Source of the DNA: Pedinophyceae sp. YPF-701
Lineage: Eukaryota; Chlorophyta; Pedinophyceae
Assembly (NCBI GenBank): GCA_916048055.1
Contig: CAJZHL010000032.1
Span: 1,019,766 to 1,083,765, forward strand
Direction of reading: 5' to 3'
Length of the DNA stretch: 64,000 bases
How positions within the stretch are numbered: position 1 is the stretch's first letter; every line of letters starts with the position of its first letter. The position numbers were made by a program, and so were the translations under genes. Below are positions 46,741-57,882 of the stretch, piece by piece. Under the pieces are notes generated by a model. It was given only the letters and a program-made list of their open reading frames with translations, was not told where the DNA came from and did not search any database.

Positions 46741-48887
46741 TCACGCCTGGTCCTCGAGCAGCCAGCCCTCGAGCGCAGCGCGCATCTCCTCGCGCTCCAT
46801 CCGCCGCAGCGCCGGTTCCGCGGCCCCCGCTTCCCGCTCCTCGCACACAGGGTCGGCGCCCGCCGCCGACGCGCCCGAACGCACCGCCAGCGCGGTGCGC
46901 ACCGCCCGCGCGAGTTCCAGCATCCCGGGAGGCATGAACGGCGCGGGGTCGGCGCCCTGCGCGCGGGTCTGCGCCCTCGGCTGCAGGTACACGGGCAGGT
47001 CCAGGATCTGCTCCCGGCAGCTGTCGCAGCCCGCCGCGTCGAACAGATCCCGCGCCGACGCGTCCCCGTGCGCGCCGTCGTCCGCCGCCCGCGCCCTCGC
47101 CGCGCCCTGCTGGACCTCGTGCGGCGAGAGCGGCCCCGTGCAGATGGCGCAGGGCAGCGGGGGGCCGTCGGTGTCGTCCACGGAGCTCGCGATGCCCGCG
47201 CTCGACGCCGCCGCGCGCTTCGCCTGCTCGCGCTCCTGCCGCACCTGCATGCCGTGCGGGGCGCTGCGGTGACCGACGTCCATGACCGCGGGGGCTGCCG
47301 CGCGCACTTCGTTGAATTGGAAGGCCATGAGCTTCGAGCAGGTCTTCAGGACGGTCGACGCCGACGACGGCAAAATATCCTGCGTCGAAGGCGGGCCGCG
47401 CGGGGGGGAGTCAGTCGCGATGTCGGGCGCGGCGCATCTACTTGGCTGCGATGGCATGGGTCCTGCTGGGACGATGTCGCGCGACCGGCTTGCCTGCATG
47501 TCCCCCAGGAAGTTCTCAACGATGCTGTTGATGCTGCTGGACACGAAGGGCCTCTTCTGCAGGGACCGGTACGGAGGCGCGTTGGGCAGCCCGTGATGCC
47601 GCCCGTACTGACAGAGCTCCCGCGACGTCACCTCCTGCATCGGACGCACCACCGTCGGGCCCAGACCGAGCGCCGACAGTCGCGCGTCGCACCACCTGCG
47701 CGTGAGCGGGGGACGGACGAGCAGTCACGCCCGTGCAGGCACCACACCGGAACTGCGCGCACGTTGGCGCTCACGGGCCGCGGCGCCGCGCACCTCGTGT
47801 TGGCGGTCATGGAGTACCCGCGGCCCTTGGCCGAGTCGCACAGCGCGTTGATCGCCATGCGCGTCGCGCTCTCCCCGAGCGCGAGTTTGTTGCACCGCAG
47901 CACGCGGCACACCGTCGCCAGCAGGTGCCCGCGCAGCGCGGCGATCAGGTCCTCCCGGCCCGTCTCATCCCTGACGGCCCCGAGAAGCTGCAGCAGCCGC
48001 TCCGTCAACTCCTGCGCGCACGCGGTCCGCCCGTCGGCAACACCAGTCAGGTTCAACGGGCAGTCCCACGCGCGAGCATCGCGCGCAGTTCACACCGCGG
48101 CGCTGGACGGGGCGTACCTGCGGAGGTTCTCGCTCGAGCGCAGCGACGTCGGCGTCGCTCGGCCCGTCCGCGCTCGGCGCGCGCGCCCGGTCCAGCAGCT
48201 CGGCCGACAGCGCCCACTCCAGCCTGACCACGGCCAGGCGGACGCGAGGGCCGCCGTGCAGCGCCTGGACAGCCTCCACCGCGCGCCGCGCGTGCGGCGG
48301 GATGTCCCGGGCTCCGCCCGCGCCGCTCGCGCCGTGCGCGCCCGCCTCGTCGACGTGCACGCCCACCAGGTCGTACACGACCTTCCCGCGCTCCGGCCTG
48401 TCGACCACGACCGACTGGAACCTGCGCAGGCGCGGAGGTCGCCGGGGGACGCCGTCACGCCGCGGACGAACGAGCGGGCGCGTCGCACGTGGAACAGCCT
48501 TGTTGTTGCTGCGGGTACTTACGATTTGAGGACCTCCAGCATCGCGCTGGAACCTGCGCCCCCGCTGAGGCCCGCAACCAGCCGATCCCCGTGCCCGACC
48601 AGGCCGCCCATGCGGCTCTCCGCGGACACCTTCTTCGCTATGGCGCTCACCAGACACTCCGCACAGAGTTTCCGCCCCTGCCTGGCGACGCTCTGCGCCC
48701 TGGACTTGCGGCACTTCTCGCACAGCACCGCATCGCTCGGACGGATGCCTCGCAACGTCTCCGCGGAAGCACCTTTGCCCGAGCTGCACGGAGCGCCGAG
48801 GGGACCGGCCGCAACCTCAGGGCTCGGCGACGGGCCCCACGAGCAGTACAATTCGCGTTGCGTGCAGCAGCGCGAGCCAGTAGTCAT
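46741..48887 (-). CDS. CTU2: Cytoplasmic tRNA 2-thiolation protein 2
   Basis: Partner of CTU1 in the complex that thiolates the wobble uridine of Lys, Glu and Gln tRNAs. Exons 48887-48523, 48421-48118, 48011-47794, 47695-47494 and 47379-46741 give 575 residues (human about 515). The N-terminal zinc-type CEKCRKSRAQSVARQGRKLC is followed by HGDRLVAGLSGGAGSSAMLE, the PP-loop-like fold. Then come LRGHLLATVCRVLRCNKLAL with GESATRMAINAL, PTVVRPMQEVTSRELCQY, and a C-terminal Cys cluster, CAIC and CDSC, ending EREEMRAALEGWLLED. Intron 4 starts GCAAGC (GC-AG); its removal joins FLGDMQ to DILPSSASTVLKTCSKL as the family requires, although the intron is open in frame. It is divergent from DVR. Confidence 0.88.
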
Positions 48888-49380
48888 CGGTGATCCGGCC
48901 AGCGCACGCGGACCGCTGCAATGCGCCTGAGGCGTGCGGCGCTGGGAGCTTGCCTGCCGGACATCTGGGCAGCTGCCTCCGCGCCCCGCCCCCACGCCCC
49001 GGGACCAGCGCGCACCGCTGGTCCGGACGCCGGCCCGCACCCCCCGCTCCCGCATCCCTCGCCTCCCCCGCCGCAGGACATCCTGCACCGCGGCGCGCGA
49101 CACCACCACGCAGCGGACGGCACCAGGTCCAGCGCTGCTCGAATGTCCCAGTTCAGACCATGCCGCCCGCGCGTGCGCAGAGCGCTGACTATATCTGCCA
49201 GCTGGACGCCGGGCGCGCTGCTCCTGTGGGCGCCACGCGTCAGAATTGCCCGCCCCGAGGGGTGTGGCCTTTCCCCCACTCAGGGCGCCCATCGCGGCGT
49301 CTCAGGGGCTTCAAGGCTCCCGTGGCGCGCGCGCGCCTGCCGTCCACCGCGTGGAGGTGTCGCAGGCATACGCAGCGACC
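48888..49380. promoter_or_regulatory. Divergent intergenic region
   Basis: About 490 bp between CTU2 (-) and DVR (+). Presumed promoters; nothing specific is seen. Confidence 0.35.
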
Positions 49381-51491
49381 ATGATTTCGGCGGGTGTTGT
49401 CGGTGCTCCGCAGCGATGCATCATCCACAGCAGGGCTGCCGCCCGGACGCGGGCCCTTGGCGCCGTGCGCTCCCAAGGTGCGCATCAGCGCGTAGCGATC
49501 GATCCCTTCTGCGAGGTCGCATGCCTCCCGTCCCACGTCGCGCCCCGTGTCACCCCCTGTGTCCCGGGGAGCGTGTATCCACCCTCCCGTGGTGCAAATC
49601 CATCCCGCTGGAGCCGTGCGAGGTTGCCTGGAAGTTTGTGCTGGCCCGAACGAGGGCACGAGCATCTAAGCATCGTCCTCGGCGCGTCACGGCATCGGTG
49701 ACGCGCGTCCACGCCGCGTGCGCGCCCCCATCCACGCAGGCGGTAGCAGCGTCGCTGGGCGCGCGCTGAGGGCGCGCCGCAGCGGGAACCAGGCCGCGCG
49801 GCAGTCCCCGCGGAGCACGCGGTCCTCCGCCGTCGTCCGCGCCAGCGCCGTGGACATGTCGTGGCGCAAGAAGCCCGCGAAGGACATCCGAGTGCTGGTG
49901 GTGGGGTCCACGGGCTACATCGGGCGGTTCGTCACCAAGGAGATGATGGCCAGGTCCGACCCGCCCCGCGCGCGCGCACCGTGCCCCCACGCACCTCCAC
50001 CAGGCAGCCACAGCGGTCCCCGCGCGTGGCGACGCGCGCGCTGCATCCCGCGGCGGTGTCGACGCCGGCCGCGACAGCGCCCGCCCGCGCGTCGCGCTGT
50101 ATCGGCGCGGCCGGGGCTGCGCTCGTCCTCCGCGCGGCGCTCGACCCGCCCGGCCCGCGCCCGCTCCGCGCACAGGGGGTTCGACACTGTTGCCGTCGCG
50201 CGGGAGAAGTCCGGCGTGAAGGGCAAGAAGAGCAAGGAGGACGTGCTCGAGGACTTCAAGGGCGCCACGGTGGCGTTCGCCGACTGCACGAGCGCCGAGT
50301 CGCTGCGCAGCGCGCTGGCCGGCCAGCAGTTCGACGTGGTGGTGTCGTGCCTCGCCTCCCGCACGGGCGGCATCGAGGACTCCAACCTCATCGACTACCA
50401 GGTGCGCGCCGCCTCCCAGCTGCGCCCCGCCGCCGCGGTCCCCGGCCCTCGCGCTCCCCGGGCGTCGCCGCGCGCCTCGGCACAGAGCGGGCCGCGCACC
50501 CTCGTCCCCGCAGGCGACGCGGCACGCGATGGACGTCGGGCAGGAGCTGGGCGCGAAGCACTTCGTGCTGCTGTCGGCGATCTGTGTCCAGAAGCCCACG
50601 CTGGAGTTCCAGCGCGCCAAGCTCAAGTTCGAGGCGGAGCTGCAGGCCAACGAGGACATGACGCACTCCATCGTGCGCCCCACCGCCTTCTTCAAGTCCC
50701 TCGGCGGCCAGGTCGAGCTCGTCAAGAACGGCTCCCCCTACGTCATGTTCGGCGACGGCACCCTCGCCGCCTGCAAACCCATCTCCGAGCGCGACCTCGC
50801 CAGGTGCGCGCGACCGCACCTGCACGCGCCCGCCCGCGCACGGCCGTGGGTCCGGACGCGGCCGCTCGACCGCTCGGCCGCTCGGCCCACCCTCGCCCAC
50901 CCTCCCCCCCCGCTCCCCGCGTCGCCCGCAGCTACATGGCGGACTGCGTGCTGGACAAGGAGGGCTCGCTGACGAACCAGGTGCTCCCGATTGGCGGCCC
51001 CGGGCGCGCGCTGACGGCGCTGGACCAGGCGATCATTTTGTTCCGGCTGGTTGGGCGGCGGCCGGAGTTCATCCAGGTGCCCATCCAGGTGATGGACGGC
51101 GTGATCTGGGTGTTCGACAAGCTGGCCGCGAAGATCCCGCAGCTCGCGGACGCGGCCGAGTTCGGCAAGATCGGGCGGTACTACGCCGCGGAGTCGATGC
51201 TCGTGATGGACCCCAAGACGGGGGTGTACGACCCGGACTCCACCCCCTCGTACGGCAAGGACACCCTCGAGGACTTCTTCAAGAGGTGCGCGGGGGGCGA
51301 CGGGGGCGACGGGGGCGGGGGCTGCGTGCACGCCGCGTGCGTGCGTGCGTGCGTGCGTGCGCGCGGTCTGTTTGCGACGTGGTTCGTGCCGCTGTGTGTG
51401 TTGCGCGCGCAGGGTGCTGGAGGAGGGCATGGCGGGGCAGGAGCTGGGCGACCAGGCCGTCTTCGGAGTGGCCGCGGAGGCGAAGAACTAG
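49381..51491 (+). CDS. DVR: Divinyl chlorophyllide a 8-vinyl-reductase
   Basis: Plastid NADPH-dependent reductase that converts 8-vinyl (divinyl) chlorophyll precursors to monovinyl forms. Exons 49381-49477, 49740-49953, 50176-50401, 50514-50803, 50932-51285 and 51413-51491 give 419 residues (Arabidopsis 417). The NADP-binding motif [18 protein letters not shown] follows a Ser/Arg/Ala-rich transit region ending SSAVVRASA. Strong family blocks are [89 protein letters not shown] and [11 protein letters not shown]. The first exon, carrying the start Met, is inferred from phase and transit-peptide composition and is the least certain part; without it the first Met (49856) would remove the transit peptide. 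Donor 2 is GTCCGA. Confidence 0.94.
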
Positions 51492-51585
51492 GGCGGGGAT
51501 GCTGTGAGGCCCGCCGCTTCCGTGCCGCGCGACGGCGCGTGTTGTGCGCGTGGCGCTGCTCTGTCACACGCGTCGCTTCCCAGCG

Positions 51586-52504
51586 TCAGTTATTGAAGAA
51601 GAGCTTCTGCGAGAGCTCGTTGAGGACGAAGTTGAAGCCGAGCAGCACGCCGGACGACGCCAGGATGATGGCGATGACCAGCAGCGTCTGGTTGAACGCC
51701 GCCCCCACAGTGGGCCACTCCACGAGCTTGGCCTCCTGCGTGTCCACGAACGGCGGGCGGCTGCCCGTCGGGGGGCGCCGCGTGGCTGGCGTTGCGGCGC
51801 GGGGGCGGGCACGCTGCACGCGAGCGAGCGGCGGCGGTCCTCGCGGGGCAAGACGGCGCTGGGAGTGCACCGCGCGCGCGTGACGAGCGCGCTGCGCACC
51901 TCGACTGCCCCGGCGAGCACGTTCGGCTTCTTCGTCTGCGTTCGTGGCACGGGGACCCCGTCCATCGACCCGAAATCCATCGAAGAGTCCGCCCCAGAGG
52001 ACGAGCTCCCGCTGGCCTCCGCCTTCGACGCCGCCGCCTCCCCCTGCGCGCCATCGACGGGACCACCGGCCGACATGTGAGCGATCCGGGCACCGGCCAG
52101 CCTATTCGCGCGCAGGTCGCCGCTCGCGCGGCACGGATCACCAGCCACCAGCAGGCGGGGCGAGAGCAGCGCGCGAGGACGCGCCACCTGCCAAACGTGC
52201 GCCCAAACGCGAGAACATCGTCGGAACGTTCGTGTGCATCGGGGTGACGTGCGTGCGGCGGGCCCGACACCCTCGATGGGAGCGCAAAGCGCCTGCGCGG
52301 ACTCACCTGCGCCAGTGCGCCACCCTCCTCGACCTTCTCCTCCGACTTCGACGCCTCGCTCCCCTCCGCGCGCGCTAGCATGCGGATGCCGCGCCTGCCG
52401 AGCGCCCCATGCCCGGCGCGCGGCGCCGCGGTGCGGACCAAGCCTGGCGCACGTAGACGGCAGCCCGTGGCGGGCGCCGCCAGGCAGCAGGCCGACGAAT
52501 GCAT
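51586..52504 (-). CDS. secE: Plastid preprotein translocase subunit SecE
   Basis: Single-span subunit of the thylakoid SecYE translocase, here nucleus-encoded. Exons 52504-52307, 52043-51900 and 51735-51586 join in phase 0 throughout to give 163 residues. The mature domain is short and diagnostic: [17 protein letters not shown], then the membrane helix [20 protein letters not shown], then LNELSQKLF. The N-terminal part is an Ala/Arg/Ser-rich transit peptide (SEEKVEEGG near its end) and an acidic linker. The exon boundary before EAKLVEW was chosen over a nearby alternative because it restores the canonical E-x-K-x-x-x-WP block. Only 94 bp separate its stop from that of DVR on the opposite strand. 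Confidence 0.87.
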
Positions 52505-52960
52505 GTCCGCCAGCTCGAGTCGTGATCGTACTGGCCGGGGCGCGCGTCGCACGGCAATCACGGCCGGCCCAGAGCAGCGAAGGGGGCGTTTCGTCCTGTG
52601 GCGCGCCCGCCAGGCGTCAGGCCGCTGGACGTGGCCTGGATGGCCCGGGTCAACGGGGCGGCGGCCTGTGCGCGCTCATCATGGTTCCGGGGGCCCGCGG
52701 GGGTCCTTGAGGGCGCTTGAACGAGCGCCGCCCCGCCGGGACGGGTCGCGGCACCTCGCTGCACGTCAGCGTCATCTCCACGTCGACCCCGGGGCCTGCC
52801 TGCGCGACGGCTCCTTGTCCCGAAATCAAGCACCAGAGCAGAGTTGGGCAGGCGCCGAGGTTGGTGGCCGCAACCACCCCACGGTTCTCGGCCATGCCCG
52901 GCTTATCCTGGAGGTGGAGGGGCAGGCCGCCCCGGTCCGTCAGCGTGCTGGTCGCCCGCC
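52505..52960. promoter_or_regulatory. Divergent region and unresolved APC4 5' end
   Basis: Between SecE (-) and the first certain APC4 codon (+). The frame just before 52961 reads SACWSPAMDLV, which matches the family's W-x-P-x-x-DL, so coding probably starts upstream in an exon I could not place. Confidence 0.45.
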
Positions 52961-55876
52961 ATGGACCTTGTGGCGGTCCACTTCGGGGATGATATGCTCG
53001 CGGTGCACCGCATGAACTTCCAGAGGCCGTGGATCCGGCCAGGGTCCAAGGTGCGATGCAGTGCTCCAGGGATAAACGCCCGCGCTCGCCCCATACGCGC
53101 TGCCCGGGCCGCCTTGCGGCGACATCTGCGGCCAACGCGATGGTTCAGTCGCATGCGAGGTAGTTCCGCCCGCCAGCGTGGCATGCGGGCCCCCGGCGCG
53201 TGAAGCAGAGAGCTGCCAGGAACAAACATTTTAGCGGCGGGCGACACGCGGCGAGATGTCCCGCGGGGACCAACGCCCACGTCAGGCGCCCCCGTGCGTG
53301 ACGCGCAGGTAGCGGGGATGTGCTGGTCCCCGGGCGGCCGGGTGCTGGCGTGCGCGCACGCGGGCGGCGGGACGTTGCTCCTCGACGCCGAGTCGCAGCA
53401 GGTGCTGGCGACCCTGCCGCCGCTCCAGGCCGGGGGCGTCACCGAGCAGCTCTCGTGGACGCAGGGCCCAGAACTCGGCCCAGGCAAGTGCACGGCGGCC
53501 CATCCGTTGTGCTGTCGGTGCCGACTGCTGCTTCGCCCCGCCACGACGTCCGCAGCGGCCGCGGCGCTCCCAACACCGTCGCGCGCGGAACCCACCTATT
53601 GCAGGGCGCTTCAGCGGCTCCGGTCTCCCGACCGCTCCCCCGCTCGAGGTCCCGCTGTCGAACAACGGCGCGCCCGGGTCGGGGGGGCCGTACGACGACC
53701 CGCAGGAGCAGTGGGCGCCCAGCGAGCCGCCGCGCTCCGTGCTCGTGCGCGCCGCCGTGTCGGCCCCGTCGGGCGCGCAGGCGGCCCCCGCAGCGGTGGA
53801 GCTGCGCGCGTGGGGGCTGGTGCGGATGTGCCTGGTGCGGCTGGGGGACGACGGGGCGCGCGGGGCGACGGGGCGGATCACGGCGCAGGTGTCGCGGTCG
53901 ATCGACTCGGTCACCGCGCTGTGCGGGTCGCAGCGCGCGGTGTGGGTGTGGGGGGCGCGCACGGGCCTGGAGGGTGACGAGGTGGCGGTGGTCGGGCGGG
54001 TGGCGCTGGACCTGATCGAGATCCAGCGGCGCGTGGACGCGGTGATGGCGACGCTGCGGGAGTCCCACCGCGCGTGGAAGGGCGCTGCGGACGAGATCGC
54101 CACCGACGTGCAGCGCTGGGAGCGGCTGCTGGTCGATAACGGCGAGGAGGTGCGGCGAGACACGCGCGCCAACCGTGGGCTGCTCGTTGCGCCGTGGGGC
54201 CCCTCACGTCGCCCACCTCCACCCTCCCGCGCCGCTGCAGAGTGGGATGTTGCAGACGGTGCTGTGTCGGATGCTGGAGGAGGGATACCACACGCCCGGC
54301 GTCCAGCAGGCGCTCACGACGTTCCTCGGCGACCAGCGGCTGAAGCGGCACGCGCGCGCGATCGAGTCCGCGGCGGGCAGGGTGCACCAGGACCTGGTGA
54401 CGCGCGTGCGCCCGCTGGTGCAGGACTGCCTCCTCAGGGCCTCGCGCGCGCAGAGCCTCGCGTGTGCGGCGCTCGGGATGAACAAGGGCTTCCTGGCCCA
54501 GGTGCGAGCGCTCCGTGCGGCGCCCGCGCGCGCGAACGCACGCATGACGATGTACTTGACACCCTGCTCGATGTGGTGCCCGGCGCGGCGTTGGCACGGC
54601 CCCGGCTGCAGCGTGATGCAGCGTGCGAGAGCGTGTCGTGGATGCAGGAGCAGGGCCTGTTGGCTGGCATGTTTGTTCGGTGCGAGCAGCAGCAGGCCAA
54701 CGTGGCGGAGGCGGCGCGCTCGTGGACGGCGTTCCTCTCGTGGCTGCTCGGCGCGGCGATGAGCCTGAACCTCGAGGCGGACGTCGGCGTCCCGGCGATG
54801 GACCTCCCGCGCGTGCACGCGATCATCGAGCGCATTCACGACCCGGACACGCTGTGCGCGGAGCTGGACGTGGACGGCGCGCGGCAGCCTGCGGGCGGGG
54901 CGCGGAGCGCCAGCGTGCGGCTCGCCGAGGATCTGTCGCTGGAGGAAGCGCTGCTCAGGGCGGCGGGGCGCGGCACGCGGGGCGGGGGCAAGCTCGCGCG
55001 GCACGCGCACAAGCTGGCGGACGCGCTGCACACGGCGGAGGGGTGCCTGACGGTGAGCGCCCGGGCCACGTCGCACGCACGGGCGATCGATCTGTTCGCA
55101 CGACCGCTGCGTTGCGTGCAGCGCCCGTTGCGTTTCGACTGCGACGGTGCGCGCACACGGCTCGTGCCCTCGCAGGGGATGTTCGAGGCGCGCATGGCCA
55201 GGGTCGTCGCGGAGCACAAAGTCGCCATCGCGGCAAAACCGGCGCTGCGATCCCCCGTGTTCCGCCTGCACGTGCCGCGGCATCCAAAGCACGACGCGAG
55301 CACAGCGACGCAGGTGCTGGTCTCGTTCGACGACAGCGACCGGGAGGTCCTGGTCGCCCGCGGCCGCAACCATCTCACCGCAGACCTGCGGGCAGCGGCG
55401 GTCGCGTGGCAGGGCGGCGCTGCGGCGGGCGCGGAGATCTACAAGGAGGGCGCGGTGTGCCTCGCGACCGTCGACGGGGACCGGGGCGCGCTGCAGGTGC
55501 TCGCGGTGCCGGACGCGTGTCTCACTGAGCATGCGCAGCCGGGGGCATCGTTGGAGGAGAGCTGCAGGTCGCAGGGAGCCCTCCAGCTGGCGGACATCGT
55601 GTCGCAAGGTGCGCCGGCACGCGCCGCGGTGACGCGCTGCGCGCCTATGCAACCGCACGCGGCTCTAGATGCTGACCCCGTGACTGCGGACCTGCGGCTG
55701 CCTCCGCAGAGTCGGGCGCTGCGCTGTCGCGACGGGAGCTGCGAGGTGCGATCGCGCACGTGGCGGTCGGTAGCGAGCGCGGCCTGTGTCTCGTGTACGC
55801 CGCGCCCCGCCATTTGTACATTTTCGACCTGGAGGACGACGAGGACGACGATGCGTCGGACGCGGAGGAGGACTGA
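52961..55876 (+). CDS. APC4: Anaphase-promoting complex subunit 4
   Basis: Scaffold subunit of the APC/C ubiquitin ligase. Exons 52961-53050, 53309-53483, 53605-54149, 54241-54501, 54612-55052, 55176-55608 and 55710-55876 give 703 residues from the Met at 52961; coding probably extends a little upstream. The N-terminal WD40-like part reads MDLVAVHFGDDMLAVHRMNF, then VAGMCWSPGGRVLACAHAGG. The APC4 helical domain has HRAWKGAADEIATDVQRWER, LCRMLEEGYHTPGVQQALTT, FLGDQRLKRHARAIESAAG and SWTAFLSWLLGAAMSL. The C-terminus ends ERGLCLVYAAPRHLYIFDLE and an acidic tail, as in plant and animal APC4. The second listed exon ends AG|GCAAGT, a textbook GC-AG donor, and the join is required by frame. Confidence 0.88.
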
Positions 55877-56590
55877 TCGGTGACGTGGGTGTTTGTCGGC
55901 GACGGACCTCGCTGTTGAGCCGGCTGTCTTCGCGAGGCGCACGCGGCCGGCTGTCGGCCGCCGGCAAGCTGCCGGATGCGGCTGACGAGGTCAGTCGCAT
56001 GCGTCAGCGGCGGTCCGTTTCGCGAACGTGTCGACGACGGGAGCATGTGGCTCCTGGCGGCGGGCGCTTGCGACGACAGGTTCGTCTGGTGGGCGACGGG
56101 ATGTTCGTCGGGGCGCGGCTGGTGCGCTCGGGCGACACGAGCGTCGTTACCGGCAGGGGCAAGGAGCGGCCCGACCCAGCGCGGCCCTGCGCGGCGGGGG
56201 CGCCAGCGCAACGATGGCGACCGGGGCAGGGCGACAATTGGCCGCGCACGCGCTGGGCGGCGGCGGTGGGGCGGTGTTCGTAAGGGTCGATGCAGTGGAA
56301 CTTGTTGGTCGCGTCGAGTGCTCACGCTCGAGCCGCCCTGGCAATGCGCGCCGGTGTCGCTGGCACGCACATGGGCATGCGCTGGTGCGCGACGAGGCTG
56401 TTCCTGCGGCGTGGCTCGTGCGCTTCGACGGTGCGCGTGGACCGACGGCCTCGATGCCTGCGCTGGCAGCGGGCGAAACGTCACGGCGCGGCGGCACGAC
56501 GCGGAGGCGCCTGCGCATTTTGGGCACTTTTGCGGCACGGCAGGATCGTCGTGCACGCGCTGGCAGCTGGCCCGTGGATGGACACATCGT
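55877..56590. other. Gene-poor stretch after APC4
   Basis: Open frames in several registers on both strands; none has a recognisable domain or a consistent exon chain. It marks the transition from the gene-dense part to repeat-rich DNA. Confidence 0.35.
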
Positions 56591-56639
56591 CGCTACAGGT
56601 GGCGAGGTGAGCTCCGGAGGAAGCGGCACCGATCGGAGC

Positions 56640-57310
56640 GGGCAGCGCGCAGCGACGTGTGTCGCGACGCATCACCGCGGGGCGAGGCGCTCGCGGCGGA
56701 GACGCCGAGCTCAGACGACAAAGCTCCGCGCACAGAGCCTCCGTCATCTGCACCGCACGGAGCCGACGACGAGTCTCCATGGGCGCTGCCTGCGCCGGCG
56801 CAGGGGGGCGTGGTAGGTGGTGACATTGCACGAGGAGCATGAGCACGGTGCTGGCCGCGGGACGAGGGCGGCACGCCCCGGCAGCGAGCGACAAGCCGGG
56901 GGCCAGGATTCGAGTGGCGCGCGCGGACAATGCGTCCCGCGAACGTCATGGGGAGCGGAAGCGCCTGCAGCGTCAACGCGGCGGGGAGTGCGGCCGCGGG
57001 GGGGCACGAGGGGCTCGCTTGGACGCCGGTCGCGCCGCGCGAAATGCACGTGGCGTGTACAAGGCCGAGCTCGGCGAAGATCGTGGTGTGCCCGCGGTGC
57101 GGCGGGCAACGGGCGTGACGCAAGGATGCACGCAACGGCGAGTCGCGCGCGGCGGCGACGTCGATCCCGGTCGATCAATGCCCGCGCAGGGAGCTCCCGT
57201 CGTGAGTGCCGCGCGGGAGCGACGACGCGTTCCCACAGAGGCCGCCTGCGCGGGCGCTGCGGAGCGCGCGAGGTGGTGACGTTGAAGGGGGCGCTGCTTA
57301 AGCACGGCGC
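56640..57310. repeat. Decayed tandem duplication, offset about 455 bp
   Basis: Sequence around 56700-56855 and around 57180-57310 is related. AGGTGGTGACATTG near 56814 matches AGGTGGTGACGTTG near 57270; both are followed by GAGCACGG/AAGCACGG and preceded by similar GCCTGCG(C/G)(C/G)GGCGC and GAGC-GACGACG stretches. The offset is about 455 bp. Copies are strongly diverged, with many transitions and small indels. Minus-strand translations share NVTT-x-x-AP-x-R-RR-x-RP-W, so a small coding segment may once have been duplicated. Confidence 0.6.
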
Positions 57311-57545
57311 TCGGTGCCAGAAAGCGGCACGCGTCGGCGACGAGCGGCGAGGCGAGGGCTCGCAGATGGTAGGCGTGCGTGGCGCCTGCGACCCATCAAC
57401 GTGGCATGGACCGAGGCGGGCGACTGCGACATCGTCGTGCAGGGAGTGTCGCCGCGGGGGGGCGCGGAGTGGCCCGCTTGCGCCGTGGCAGTGGCGTGCG
57501 ACGAGCACGAGGCTGCTTGGGTGAAGCTGAAGCGCGGCATCATGT

Positions 57546-57877
57546 CCAGGTGGGGCGGCAGCGACATGCTGAGCGACTGGCGCCGCTCGATCAACCGCCC
57601 CACCTGGTCCACGCGGTTCCACTGGTCCAACATTGTGGGCCAGTACGCGCTGCGCACGCTCGCGGTCGTGCTTTCGTACGTCGACCTCTTCTCGGCCCAG
57701 TCCGGGTCGCAGAGGAGCCGGACTGGGCCGAGAAGAGGTCGACGTACGAAAGCACGACCGCGAGCGTGCGCAGCGCGTACTGGCCCACAATGTTGGACCA
57801 GTGGAACCGCGTCGACCAGGTGGGGCGGCTGATCGAGCGGCGCCTGTCGCTCAGCCTGTCGCTGCCGCCCCACCTGG
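57546..57877. repeat. Near-perfect foldback inverted repeat, 158-bp arms
   Basis: Left arm 57546-57703, right arm 57720-57877, spacer 16 bp (57704-57719). The arms begin and end with CCAGGTGGGG / CCCCACCTGG and differ at only about four positions. In plus frame the left arm reads SINRPTWSTRFHWSNIVGQY and ALRTLAVVLSYVDLFSAQSG. Three of the four differences would change residues in the other arm's copy, so the left looks like the better-preserved coding fragment. The parent protein is not recognised. Each arm also contains internal CCAGGTGGGGCGG-type boxes. Confidence 0.95.
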
Positions 57878-57882
57878 TTTTA

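Noticed and set aside
57298-57873. Protein gene reading through the palindrome
   Set aside because: Both arms are open in several frames because they are inverted copies; no start, exon structure or known domain supports a gene.
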